NCBI GenBank assembly: GCA_003008705.1
Contig: PDUO01000086.1
Location: 4,014 to 68,013, forward strand
Direction of reading: 5' to 3'
Origin: Pezicula radicicola
Lineage: Eukaryota; Ascomycota; Leotiomycetes; Helotiales; Dermateaceae
Length of the DNA stretch: 64,000 nucleotides
In this document: in pieces, positions 12,091 to 22,566 of the stretch
Layout: each line of letters opens with the position of its first letter
Numbering within the stretch: the stretch's first letter is position 1
The notes under the pieces: generated by a model
Told to the model about the DNA's origin: nothing
What the model saw: only the letters and a program-made list of their open reading frames with translations
The model's database searches: none
Made by a program: the position numbers and the translations under genes

Positions 12091-12849
12091 TAGGGAGCTT
12101 GTGGTGATTATAATTTCTGTAATGAGTACCTGAATGACTGGCGTATTGGGTTCACGGGTCTGGGCTGACTTGGGTTGGGTTTAAATATGGGATAGTATGA
12201 TATGGCGTATGAAGCGGCGTATAGTTCCTAGATATCACAATGAACTGCAAGTTTTACATGATCAAATCACTTTACTATCGCATTGCTTATACGGGATCCT
12301 GCTCGAATACTTGGTGCCTAGTTCAAGTTAGTTAAAAGAGCTTAATATTGTTTCAATGCATGTATCTCTCTATCTTGTATTATATATTGTAATAGATATA
12401 GGTGCTTAGATTTCTAGAAGTAGAAGTCGAAGAGTATATGATCCATTACAATTAAAATTAAGATTAAAATTAAAATTAAGGTAAGTTAGTAGAACATTAA
12501 CGGGGAGCAGAATCCCGCATTTTTATTAGACTTGACCAATCCCGTATCCATCAACTACAATGGCTTCATATCAGATCCCGTCCCGGTTTCTGGGAAAAGG
12601 CGGGGTTGAAGGGGGCATCTGTAAGTCGGAGGAGATTCGGAAATTCGGAATGACGACAATTTAGACTGAACCACCTACTCGGCGCGGGGTTGTGGATGTA
12701 AGAAACAGTCACCACTGCAGCTTTTCTTTTATGTAACGTCAAGAATCACCAGTTATATATAAGCACAAGTTTTCCCCTCTCCACTGCTGTTTCTTGTCTC
12801 TGTGTCACGTACCTCTACTCAATTCAATTCCTCGAATATCCCAGCAAAG
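12091..12849. other. Intergenic region, cyanase promoter
   Basis: There is no gene. An A/T simple repeat built from ATTAAAATTAAG units lies at about 12448-12482. A TATA-like TATATATAAG sits at 12754-12763, 87 bases upstream of the cyanase ATG, with pyrimidine-rich leader sequence after it. Confidence 0.5.
12754..12763 (+). promoter_or_regulatory. TATA-like box of the cyanase gene
   Basis: TATATATAAG ends 87 bases upstream of the ATG at 12850 and is followed by CT-rich leader sequence. Confidence 0.5.
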
Positions 12850-13612
12850 ATGGCAGATAACTCCAATATCGCAGTCCTTGACGTTCGTTTACCCCGCAAT
12901 TGCTTCCAATTCCTCTTTTCCAACCACTCTGTCCCTATCTGACGGTACACAACTAACAAAAACCACTCACTAACCAAAAACCACACAACCAGACCTCCCT
13001 AATCCCTCGCCTCCCCGCCTCCTCCAAAACCCTCTTCGACGCTAAAGCCACCAAATCCCTCACCTTCGAATCGATCGCCCAACAACTAGGACGATCCGAA
13101 GTAGCAGTAGCAGCCCTCTTCTACGGACAAGCACAAGCCTCTCCATCCGATGTCGAAAAGCTCTCATCAATCCTCGATATCCCTCAAGAAACATTAGCGA
13201 AACAACTCCTTGGCTTTCCAGATCGAGGACGAGCTGGTCCTATGCCCCCTGTTGAACCTTTGATCTATCGATTGTATGAGATTGTTCAGAATTATGGGTA
13301 TGCTTATAAGGCTGTGCTGAATGAGAAGTTTGGGGATGGGATCATGAGTGCTATTTCTTTTTCTACTAAGGTTGAGAAGGAGGTTGATGAGCAGGGGAAT
13401 AATTGGGCTGTTATTACTTTGAGGGGGAAGTGGTGAGTTTGATTTTACTTTAATTCTTCTCCTTTACTTTTATATCTTTTGCTCTCTCTTTTGATTCGGG
13501 GGGTTTTTCTTTTGTGGTTTCGCATGTTGGTTGGGGATGAGATTGCGGGGATGGACTTATGGTATGATTTGCTAATGTGGTGGATTGTAGGCTTCCATTT
13601 AGTCGATTCTAG
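12850..13612 (+). CDS. cyn1: Cyanate hydratase (cyanase)
   Basis: This enzyme converts cyanate and bicarbonate to carbamate and CO2, which yields ammonia, detoxifying cyanate in the cytosol. Exons 12850-12882, 12993-13432 and 13591-13612 give 164 residues; bacterial and fungal cyanases are about 155-165. The N-terminal helical DNA-binding-like fold is followed by the catalytic domain. Arg104, Glu107 and Ser130 have the same spacing (3 and 23) as the E. coli active-site triad Arg96, Glu99 and Ser122. The first exon is only 11 codons. The last exon adds just the closing LPFSRF and the stop, and TG|G across the junction makes the conserved Trp. The C-terminal GKWLPF pattern is typical. Base usage differs across the gene: the first half of exon 2 is C-rich and the second half T/G-rich. 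Confidence 0.95.
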
Positions 13613-14409
13613 ATGTGTTGGGTACTCGTATGATTGGCAAATGGTATACTGTTTTGTGGGACTTGATGAATCATGAGAGCTTGCATTTGCATGGCTATAT
13701 ACAATATATATTGGTATTTCTACAGCATCCTAGTAATGAAAATCACTGATCAATAAATTGTTGCAATTTTTTGCATGATTTTATAAAAGCTGCAACAACG
13801 TATTGCATGCAGGGGAAAGCAAATGTGTTGTATTCAAGGCTTATAGAACAGGAGTTCAAGATAGTGTCATCTGTATGTAGGCAAATGGGAAGTAGTCAAG
13901 TAAATATTCCTAATGTACTGTACGGTACACTTCGCTGTACTAAATGAAGTCAAACGAAAAACTTTTAAGACATCAATCAAATTTCTTGTTCCTCTTTCTC
14001 TACTTCCTCTTACTTACTGTTACTACTATCACAAACAGCAATATCCAGATAAAAAGATAAGGCATTGGCACTTCTAGAAAGCTAGTACTTGCTCTATCAC
14101 TTCATATCTTCTAATCTCCCGATAAAAGACCAGGAAAGGAAATAATGTACTATATAAATATTTCATCATCTTAAGATTTCTCTTTAGCAATTTCGACAAA
14201 AGTATCGCCTATTTGGTATTCTCTCCACACCACCTACCTAGTTCCTTCCTCTCAAATAGAACATTAACAACCCAAGACTCAAAATATAACATAAAACTTA
14301 CCAATCACAGCTTCATTCTGAAAAGTCACTCACTCCACCAAATCAATCACACAAATAAAGATACCCATCCCATTCCACTACAATACTCTATCTTACACTC
14401 TACACTACC
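13613..14409. other. Intergenic region, nothing recognised
   Basis: This is AT-rich sequence between the cyanase stop and the end of the minus-strand Gly/Met-rich gene. It includes the 3' ends of both convergent genes. No domain-bearing frame or RNA gene was seen. Confidence 0.5.
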
Positions 14410-14709
14410 CTAATGATACTCCCCACAATCAGGACAATGTCCTCCCCTATCACCTCCTCCCATGCCACCACCAAGCCCTCCCATTCCTCCCATTCCTCCC
14501 ATACCTCCCATTCCTCCCATTCCGCCTCCCAACCCACCAAACCCACCCCCCATGCCACCAAATCGCGGTCCACCCATACCGCCCATACCGCCCATTCCAC
14601 CCATTCCACCCAATCCGCCCAGACCACCGAATCTACCCCCTCCCATTCCCATACCTCCACCCATACCTCCTTCGGGCATCAAACCACGTGCGACGCATTG
14701 TTCACACAT
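14410..14709 (-). CDS. Small CxxC-(Gly/Met)n-CxxC protein
   Basis: This 99-residue protein begins MCEQCVARGLMPEGG and ends GGHCPDCGEYH, so a CxxC pair lies at each terminus. Between them are about 70 residues built almost only of glycine, methionine and a few Leu, Arg and Phe in GGM/GGL/GGMGG units. The ATG at 14709 is genuine and a TATAAAAA lies 156 bases upstream (14872-14865 on the minus strand), which supports a real gene. The opposite strand also reads open as a Pro/Ile repeat because the repeat is low-complexity, but its ends carry no conserved features. The four cysteines could bind one zinc or form disulfides; there is no signal peptide. The family is not recognised. Confidence 0.6.
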   Translation of the reverse strand: MCEQCVARGLMPEGGMGGGMGMGGGRFGGLGGLGGMGGMGGMGGMGGPRFGGMGGGFGGLGGGMGGMGGMGGMGGMGGLGGGMGGGDRGGHCPDCGEYH

Positions 14710-14864
14710 TCTTGCTAGTTTGGGTAGTTCTTGCTTTGTGATGTTTTGAAAGGTGTTTTTGGTTGGTTTGTGATTTGTGGTCTTAGTGTTTTGTTGTTTT
14801 TGGTTTTGGTTTTGTTGTTGATGGTAAGAACGAGGAGGAAGGGAGGGAGGAGAGGAAGAGGGGG

Positions 14865-14872
14865 TTTTTATA
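14865..14872 (-). promoter_or_regulatory. TATA-like box of the Gly/Met-rich gene
   Basis: TATAAAAA on the minus strand, 156 bases upstream of the ATG at 14709, followed by a long pyrimidine-rich leader on that strand. Confidence 0.45.
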
Positions 14873-15139
14873 GATAGTAGTGGTGGTGGTGGTGGTGAGT
14901 CGGAGGGTGAATGAGTTTTGAAGGTGAGTGGGTTTGGGAGTTATTGTAAAAGTGTGTGGATGATGCAAATGGAATCAGAGGGTGATTTTATATTTGGTAC
15001 AGTGATTAGTCAAGATGTAGGCAGAGAGGTACAAAGGGTGAATAAAAGAAAAAAGAGTGTTAAAATTAATTTATTTATTGTTGAATGGGAAGGTTATTGG
15101 GAGCAATATATAAGTGGCAAGTGGTGTTGTATTATGTGA

Positions 15140-17342
15140 GAAGCAAAGGGAGCTCCGAAATGGGCCTAAGTAGAAGGTCAGTTATATAATTATTCCTATT
15201 TAATTCAACATTTATTGCACCTATATGAAGTTCACCTTCTTAATATAGCTACCAGCTATCATTTAGTTAGTAGAAAGGTAATTGCCTAGACCAAGCTCTT
15301 AGCCTGCCTCTATAATATCAAGATACTTAAGAGGAAGCTTCCTCTATATTATAAATTCTTTGCTGTTAATTATAAATACATTGTTAATATATATTACCTA
15401 TTCCGATAACCTTTAGTACGAGCCTCTAGACTTCTACTACGTAGCTACTCCAACCAGATTAGCTCTTCCGGAAGCAAGATGAGCAAAATTGATTTATGCT
15501 TAGTACCCGAATATTGATAGCTAGGATATACCTTATATTCAGCAAAATCGGCGCGATACAGCGTAGATATATGTCATACTTAAACAGAAAATACAAAAAA
15601 GGATTTCAAAGAAGGAAAATTATCTAATGCTATGCATGTAGTATCCTCATCCTTGGCGGTATGTACCATTAAGAGTCATAGACTTATTAGACAGACACGG
15701 TTTTAATATGCGAAAGGAGAATTTATCAAAAGTGGCCGCTATCAAATCAAGCTTTTTATACTAGAGCTTGTGAGTATCCTAGAAGCCCTGCGAGATCTAT
15801 TCCCAACCTGGAGATATTTACCTAGATAGGAAGGAGATGGTTATCGAGATAGAAGGCAAAAAAGAGCAAAAACATACAACAGTAGGTATTCGCTGGTGGT
15901 CACCCACCCAACTACTAATCTACCGATCTGAGGCTTATGTATGGCAGAGCGGACGGGATGCCCAGTTCTCCTCAGTCTATGGTCGTATGTGGCAGGATAT
16001 GATTTATTTTGCATTCTATAGGAGTTAGCAGTACTCCGGAAGCAGATTTCCATAAATCAAATATTAAATACATTAAGCAAAAAAGAAAATTCCTTCTTTT
16101 CGAATTCCGTCGCTATTTTAAGTAAGCCAGTAAGGTAGAGGTGCGTTATCTTTACGCTGTCCTTGGCAAGGGCACGAGCTTATTATTAAATACTACCCTA
16201 TAGATACTAGGCTGCTAGACGGAAGTCAAAAGTTGGATAAAATTAAAAAAAACCCCCCTTAGAGGAGAAGCCGTCTTTTAATTTCTTTCCTAAGAAGTGA
16301 ATTACACAGTTCTTATACAAGACCCTTTCAATCCTTTAATTTCTTTAAGCAATTAGGCAGTTGGAATAATAGCTGTTTCTTAGTCTCTAAAAGAAAGCAA
16401 TCATTGGTCGCTTACACAATTTCAATTTAGTCCTGGTAGGGGTTATAGGATGAAAACACCGGATCAATAAATAGGCCGACCGAGAAGCCCGGTTAAGTTG
16501 ACAGATTCGTGTACACAGAATCTGTTAGAGGGATCTTAACCATAGTAAGCCAGGCACACTTCTAGAGTTTAGAAAGCCTTCACTTACTATTAATTCGTTC
16601 AGGTGGAGCGATTCCTAACTACCCGCAAGAAAAGTATCTTGAACAGGCATTTCAATCAATCCAGTACATATGAAGCTCTGACAGCTGTATTATGCGACAG
16701 AAGAAGGCGCTTTTCCGTGCTGAAACAGTATTCTCCGGAGCATCCAAGCCATAGTAGGCGGGCGAGTAGGCCAAGCACAATGTTTACCTTTCTCTTAGGG
16801 AAGAACATCGGCCGAATCCCTGTATTCCAATAGTCAACCACCTACTTTATCTTAGCCATGAACATACGCCTCTCTACAGCCTACAGATTATCCTCAAAGC
16901 TAGGCTCTTTATCGGGTACTGGCGAACTAAGAGCCTAAGTACTCTGATTAATTTTACAGCTATACGAAAGATTAAGGCGAAATCGAGCTATCCAAGGGTT
17001 AACACAGATTACAGGTTATCTAGCACGAAATATACCTAGGAGTGAACTTTCTTGGGCGTAGGTGGGTATAACCAACATCTTCGACATTATAAGAGATATT
17101 GGTCCATAGAGGTACAGGGCCTTGCAGTGAGGTAGGCAGCAGAACAAGGGCTATATAAGTTAATCCCCGCCGTCCCAGCCGACCTACCGTACCTATAAAT
17201 AAGACTATCTTTCTCCTAAGTTGCCTGATTCCACCTTCTTGTTTCGCAAGGGTCTCTAAGATCGCAAGAATTGATTTAACCTCTATACTTATACTTCGTT
17301 ACTTCTTCATCTTTAATTTTAACAATAGTAACTCTGCCCACG
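15140..17342. other. AT-rich decayed repeat DNA
   Basis: Stop-dense, A/T-biased sequence with only short open frames. Some stretches (about 15830-16030 and 16600-16840) read open for 60-75 codons with balanced composition, as in relics of coding DNA, but I could not assign them to a transposon family. It contains the left copy of an exact 30-bp repeat (15961-15990). It is consistent with RIP-mutated mobile DNA. Confidence 0.5.
15961..15990 (+). repeat. Exact 30-bp direct repeat, left copy
   Basis: Starts CCCAGTTCTCCTCAGTCTAT and ends GGTCGTATGT. The identical 30 bases recur in the same orientation at 19497-19526, and similarity stops abruptly on both sides. Confidence 0.9.
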
Positions 17343-18956
17343 ATGCCAGGTACTACTCCATCCTTCCTTTTACAGCTTAAGCTTCAATCGCTCCTTGAGC
17401 CAGCGGATAGCGATCAACAGCTTAGATACAATGGTGTTGGTAAGCGTGAAGTAAAATATAGAAACAGGCTCAGTAATAGTACCAAGAAGGAACTGAACAA
17501 GGTTATCCTAAATATTTTGAGAATACTCGAGACCGGTGACGAAGTCGAAAAGTAGATTCAAAGGCTCTGTTCTCTCATTTTATACAAAGGTCAGCACCAA
17601 GACCAAGTACCAGTAAAATATCAGATATAGATACAAAAGATTCACGACAGTAAGGTGGAATACTCAATAGAAGAAAACACTACTGAGGCGAGTGTTTCAA
17701 AGACCTCATTTACTTACTTCTAAAATCTAATACTATACCAGCTTCTTCCTCCCTCCGTTGATCCTGCTGAGACAACCGAAGATTTGACTCCTATCTCGGC
17801 TCTATCTCACGAAAAGAAAGTAGAGATACCCACGATTTCGCCCCAAACCTATGCCCAACCATTGGAATAAACATCGCTATAGTCAATTTCCAATTCTATT
17901 CTTAAAGATAACCCTGGATACAAATCTGACGATGAACAAGAACATTCCAGTGAAATAACGATAATAACAACTACCAGAACCGCTGTAACTTCATATTCTA
18001 ACCAATCTACTACCCCTAAAACACCAAAACGTTCACCCTTATCAATCTCGAAAGATTCGGGTATTTCAATGTCTTACAATACTTCTAGCAGAGCCAATAT
18101 CAAACAACTAGTTAGAATTGAAGATGGCCAGATATCGCCATTAGCTGATAAGGCTATAAATGAAAACCCAGCTTCAGTAGTCTCCATACGTCAACGGCCC
18201 GCCCCTACACCCATACAACCTACTTCTTCTTTAGTGGCAGAACCTTCTGGCCTTGGTCCAAAAACTCGATTAGAACAGAAGTTCATAGAATTTTCTAGAT
18301 GGTCGTACTAGTATAATTCGAATCGGATGAAGGTATATATAAACACGCCTTTTAGCCTATACTCCAAAGAAAATGGATATATATACGGGTTCCAAATTGA
18401 GAATTGTAGGCTTATTAAGATTAGGTATGGTAGTAAAAGGAAATCTGGTTTTTCTCTTGAAGCCTCGCTTAGTGAATACATGAAGGAGCATAAGAATTGT
18501 AGCTGGCCTGGTCTACGGCTTATACTCGAACAACCAGTAAAATATCCACAAAGGATCGAAAAGATCATCCATTACTATTTAGCTAGCACTAGGAAGAAGG
18601 AGTACAGGATATAAAAGGGCTCGAACGGTCGAATATACAGCCACCATAAATATATAGAGTGGTTTGACGTCTCAATTGAGAGGGTGAATCAGGTTGTAGG
18701 AGCTTGGAAACGTTGGGGCGAGGCCAAACCTTTCTTTGAAAGCAACGGCAAGATTGGATTGAAAAGCGAATAGGAAGATAATCTAGAGAAAGTTGATATT
18801 GAGAGCCCTGGCGACCACTGGCTGGAATAGCTAGATATTTACTCGCCCGAGAAACCAGCAGAATCGACTATTGGAGGTAAGGTAAAGGAACGCAATGATA
18901 TTAAACTCTCAAACACCAAGTTTCTTCAGCGTCTGGAGGCTAGTAAGAAATCATAG
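17343..18956 (+). pseudogene. T5orf172/DUF1766 (GIY-YIG-like) gene killed by point mutations
   Basis: One reading frame runs from an ATG at 17343 to about 18956 with no frameshift but with in-frame stops at 17553, 17628, 17721, 17868, 17880, 18309, 18612, 18771, 18828 and 18954. The N-terminal part (GVGKREVKYRNRLSNSTKKE) and the later block with YIYGFQIE, a basic middle, and IEWFDVS ending VVGAWKRWG match the layout of fungal proteins with the T5orf172/Mug113 domain, a GIY-YIG nuclease relative. Between them is a Ser/Thr/Pro-rich linker. At 17628 the stop stands where the family usually has Trp, as expected for TGG-to-TAG change. Pure substitution decay without indels fits RIP of a duplicated gene. 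An intact paralogue probably exists elsewhere in the genome; this is inferred. Confidence 0.75.
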
Positions 18957-19873
18957 GGATTTAGTGTAGTCTACTCATCCATTCAATATCCTGTTTCCAA
19001 TCATCATTGATCATCGATCGTATCAACGCTTAGTATACATTAGAACAGCTTTCAAAAACCAACTTCCAGTTTTAAAAGGAAAGCCTAGAGGTTCCACCAT
19101 AGATCTGATCTAGAACTCTTCTTTCAATTAATAATGTTATGGAAGCTAGAACTACAGAAAATAAAGCTAGTGATCGATACCAAAAACAAGATCATGTATC
19201 GCCAATCATATAACTATTCCTGAACATACTTCACTATTCAATATAATCTATAGGAAACAGTAAAAGCATAATGTAGCAATCAGACAGGATCAGTCTTACC
19301 TAGGCTATCTCTTCTGTCTTCTATATATTTTTTGCTTAACGATATTAGCGTTTCTAAATACTAAACACAACGGAAAAGTTCCCAATTTTCTAAAAAGTAG
19401 TAAGTTAAAACTAAATTACTATTTTACGAAAACAACAATTTAAATATCAGTAAATATTAGTACTTGATTCAGTAGTACAATAGACATGAGAGATTTCCCA
19501 GTTCTCCTCAGTCTATGGTCGTATGTATTAGAACAAGGTACTAATATAGATTATATAAGACACTTTACAGTTGCATTTATCTCTTTAGGTTGTAGTGCGA
19601 AAGACTCTTCTCTTAATCAAAGCACTTGCAAGTTATTGGTTACTAAGATTTTGGAATAAGCCACCACTCCTTATTTGCTGCTTTCTAGAAACTATATCGA
19701 GGTTTCATAGGCCAGTTAAAGTTAGTTATGCCGTCAAATAGGTACCTTACAGTAGGATTCTTTCCACATTGCGGAGTAGCGATCTTTTTATTTCTCAACT
19801 ACAAGTACGGAGTAATCTGCGATATTGTAGCATCTAGAACTGTAAACCTGTCATTTAACAAGGTCAGAATTAG
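18957..19873. other. AT-rich decayed repeat DNA
   Basis: Continuation of the degenerate island. It holds the right copy of the 30-bp repeat (19497-19526). No gene is supported. Confidence 0.5.
19497..19526 (+). repeat. Exact 30-bp direct repeat, right copy
   Basis: Identical to 15961-15990. The two copies bracket the T5orf172 pseudogene at a distance of about 3.5 kb. Confidence 0.9.
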
Positions 19874-20361
19874 TACGGTCCCCTATTTTGACAGCAAAGC
19901 AAAAAGATGATGCGGAATTGACTCTTTGTCCTGCTAGCACAAGCACAGACAACCAGACTTTCTGCTGCGGCCGTAATAACACTGAGTACTGTGATACTTC
20001 AATAGGCAGCACAATTGTTGCGACACTCGGTCCATTCTTAGCTAGTGCCTCGACAGCGGCCTCGAGCTCAAGCACAAATGCCTCTTCTACGGCCGCTCCA
20101 TTTAGTACCTCACGGACTAGGCTATCTACGGGAGCTAAAGCAGGCATTGATAGGGGGGTACTTGTAGTTGTTATTGCTGCTGCTGGAATCGTGTGGTTCA
20201 TTGTTTGGTCTCGCTCTCGGAGCAAGAAAGCAATAACTCTTCCGGCGTCAGATAACAAGGCTACAAATGGGATGGATACATTAAGTCACAATCGCAACAC
20301 TATTGCCGAGGTATCAGGGGACCCTAGGTATCGAGAACTCGAAGGGGACGAGCGCTATTGA
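19874..20361 (+). pseudogene. C-terminal part of a single-TM cell-surface protein
   Basis: The frame from about 19874 to the stop at 20361 carries a cysteine-bearing ectodomain end (LCPASTSTDNQTFCCGRNN, then EYC), a Ser/Thr/Ala-rich stalk, and a membrane helix (VLVVVIAAAGIVWFIVW) followed by a basic stop-transfer RSRSRSKK and a cytoplasmic tail. This is the layout of fungal Mid2/WSC-like surface proteins. No ATG, signal peptide or upstream cysteine domain is present. The sequence before it is AT-rich and stop-dense, and only a possible splice acceptor (TTAG at about 19873) could join a distant 5' exon. It is most likely the 3' remnant of a gene eroded by the adjacent repeat island, or else the last exon of a gene whose 5' part I could not find. 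Confidence 0.5.
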
Positions 20362-20595
20362 ATATAATATCCAATTTGTTTAGTTTCCATACTATTCCTG
20401 GAGAGATATCATCTTTTCCAATATGTGGAACTTCCCAGGAGTCAAATGCCAGTATTTTGATTGCTCAAAGATATTTCCAACTATTAAATTGAACTCCATC
20501 TTAAAAGGCACAAAAGTGTTAATAATTAAAATACACCCGCCAGTGCTAAAGCCAAATTTCCCAACATACTATGTTCTCATAATCCTTCCACCAAT

Positions 20596-22566
20596 TTAAG
20601 GAGTAGGCGCCTTCCTCTTCAACAGAGCCCTCATCTTCTGACTAAATTCGACAAGTCCTCCATTCCGAATATCCTGAAGAGCCTTGGTAGATATACGAAT
20701 GCCCCAAGGTAACTCATTGGCATTTGTCAAAGGAACCAAATCCTTAGTAGAAACCGTTCCAAAATTGCCCTCATAATCACGGATCTGAACCGCCAGAGTC
20801 TTCTTCGACATATCACCCAACACAAGTACAGTCTCGTCCTGTAGAAATTCCACAAGTGTTTCTGGAGGATGTTTTGCATACGTACGTGTCAATGAATACA
20901 TTGGCAATCCTACACCTTGGTCAGGTCCTTTTCCTAGAAAAAGATCTAGACTTTTTAACAGTGCTCTCTTGTCGGCTATCTTCCTTGGTATGTCTTTATT
21001 TGTTATGGCATGTATGTTCTTCAATTCCGCGGTTATATCTGGTCCTTGCATATTCAGGTAGTAATCGTCGGGATCTTCGAAATCCGGAATTTCTGAGATT
21101 CCCCAGGGTGGAAATTGTAGAAGTTGAAGCCGACGTGGGTCGGCAGTGAGCGTATCACCTGTGATGGTCATAATATGGCAGAACCCAGATTGGGCGACTT
21201 TGTCAGGAAGATCGAGAACAAATGCACCATCTCTCACGAGTTGAAGCTGGTCCGCATCTTTACGTTCTTTGTCATCGGGATCCCAATCTGCCATTTTAGT
21301 TGTTGATTTGATGTGGCGACATATTGGGAAAGATGCTATGTGAAACAATCGAGGGACCTGATTAACTTGAAGTGCTTTTACTGTCGAACCTTGATAATCT
21401 CCATTTTGATATCCAGTTGATCCATTCTTTATCATCACAATCTTGTCGAGGGCATCCATTGGTACAAGGCCGCGGTTTTTTCCATCACAGGTCTGAACAT
21501 AAATTGAGCCAGCAGGAGGCGAATCGTGGTTGTCAGTCCAGGGTCGGACAAAAGCACCTTGATAAACCCTCAGTTGATCTCCAGTATTACCATGGCAGTC
21601 TTTCGTAACCCGCCAAACACCATTATTAACATCATTTTCAATTCTCTTGTCCAGGCTGCACCCATTGACGATATCTGCATTATATTGTTCCGCAGCTTGT
21701 TGGGATAGTCCTGACCAGTGGCTATAAGTATCAGTCATTCCTGTCTCGCTATGAACTACAGACATATTCTCAAAATTGTTAGAGTATATCCAAACAATCG
21801 GATGCTGTACTTCGTTCTCTGACGTATTAATTGAAGTCGAGGTATGCTGCATAAAGTCTTGCTGCCACTCCTTGTCAGGCTGTCTGTATCTGCTATGATA
21901 TCCTTCAGTAATATAGCCAAGTTGGTAATTCCAACCTCTTTCCTCGTTTATAATCTCTAGGAAATACTGTAACTGTTGAACATCAAAATTATTTTCATTC
22001 ATTAAATTCTGTTTGAATTCTGCTGTAAAAATTGGATCGCTGCCAAAGGCATCGACCTTCCTATTGACGTGGTCTACATATCGCGGATCCTTAATTAGAG
22101 CTGCTAACTGTCTACCAGTGTAATGATCACTATCGTCGATGGGATAGGATGAATTCAGATTCCTTACTGCCTTTAGACTGATGGCAAGAGAGTTTGCACC
22201 GCAAAGGAGACCACCACCACTTGTGTCCTGCAGAGCGAATCCAAGGGCCAGGTAAGGAAGAAGCGCGTTATCGTATTGCGGTGCAATTTTCCATTCTGCA
22301 GCGCCTGGGGTAGGAACAGGTTTAACTTTCTTTTTCGGTACGTTCGACGGGCCAGCAACTACGGTCTTGGTTTTCTTCGTTACCGGAACCTTCGACTTCT
22401 CTGCAGTTTTGGTTTTGGTCACGCCACTGCTAGTGCTTTTGCTAGGGCTCTTGCTACTACTACTTCCACTTCCACTGCCACTGCTGCCACTACCACTAGT
22501 ACTAGGACTTGGACTAGGACTTTTGGCCGTGACAGACGCTTTCGTCGGTTCCTTCGTAGGCGCCAT
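20596..22566 (-). CDS. Unknown protein: cysteine-peptidase-like domain plus SH3-like modules
   Basis: A single exon from the ATG at 22566 encodes 656 residues. Residues 12-55 are a Ser/Pro/Gly low-complexity tail and 50-86 are Lys-rich. Residues 95-300 look like a papain-fold peptidase: GGLLCGANSLAIS places a candidate nucleophile Cys122 at a helix start, and SHWSGL gives a candidate His283, an order like OTU-type deubiquitinases. The rest has at least two and perhaps three segments resembling SH3-like beta barrels (about 331-378, 441-485 and 571-615), each with a 'GAFV/ETVLVL' strand and a closing 'LVPMDAL/LVPL'. The combination suggests a nuclear or cytosolic protein acting on ubiquitin-like substrates, but catalysis is only an inference. 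I do not recognise a named family. Confidence 0.7.
   Translation of the reverse strand: MAPTKEPTKASVTAKSPSPSPSTSGSGSSGSGSGSSSSKSPSKSTSSGVTKTKTAEKSKVPVTKKTKTVVAGPSNVPKKKVKPVPTPGAAEWKIAPQYDNALLPYLALGFALQDTSGGGLLCGANSLAISLKAVRNLNSSYPIDDSDHYTGRQLAALIKDPRYVDHVNRKVDAFGSDPIFTAEFKQNLMNENNFDVQQLQYFLEIINEERGWNYQLGYITEGYHSRYRQPDKEWQQDFMQHTSTSINTSENEVQHPIVWIYSNNFENMSVVHSETGMTDTYSHWSGLSQQAAEQYNADIVNGCSLDKRIENDVNNGVWRVTKDCHGNTGDQLRVYQGAFVRPWTDNHDSPPAGSIYVQTCDGKNRGLVPMDALDKIVMIKNGSTGYQNGDYQGSTVKALQVNQVPRLFHIASFPICRHIKSTTKMADWDPDDKERKDADQLQLVRDGAFVLDLPDKVAQSGFCHIMTITGDTLTADPRRLQLLQFPPWGISEIPDFEDPDDYYLNMQGPDITAELKNIHAITNKDIPRKIADKRALLKSLDLFLGKGPDQGVGLPMYSLTRTYAKHPPETLVEFLQDETVLVLGDMSKKTLAVQIRDYEGNFGTVSTKDLVPLTNANELPWGIRISTKALQDIRNGGLVEFSQKMRALLKRKAPTP

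Noticed and set aside
14413..14749. Pro/Ile-rich open frames on the plus strand opposite the Gly/Met gene
   Set aside because: They are complements of a low-complexity repeat; only the minus-strand frame has an ATG, conserved-looking termini and a TATA box.
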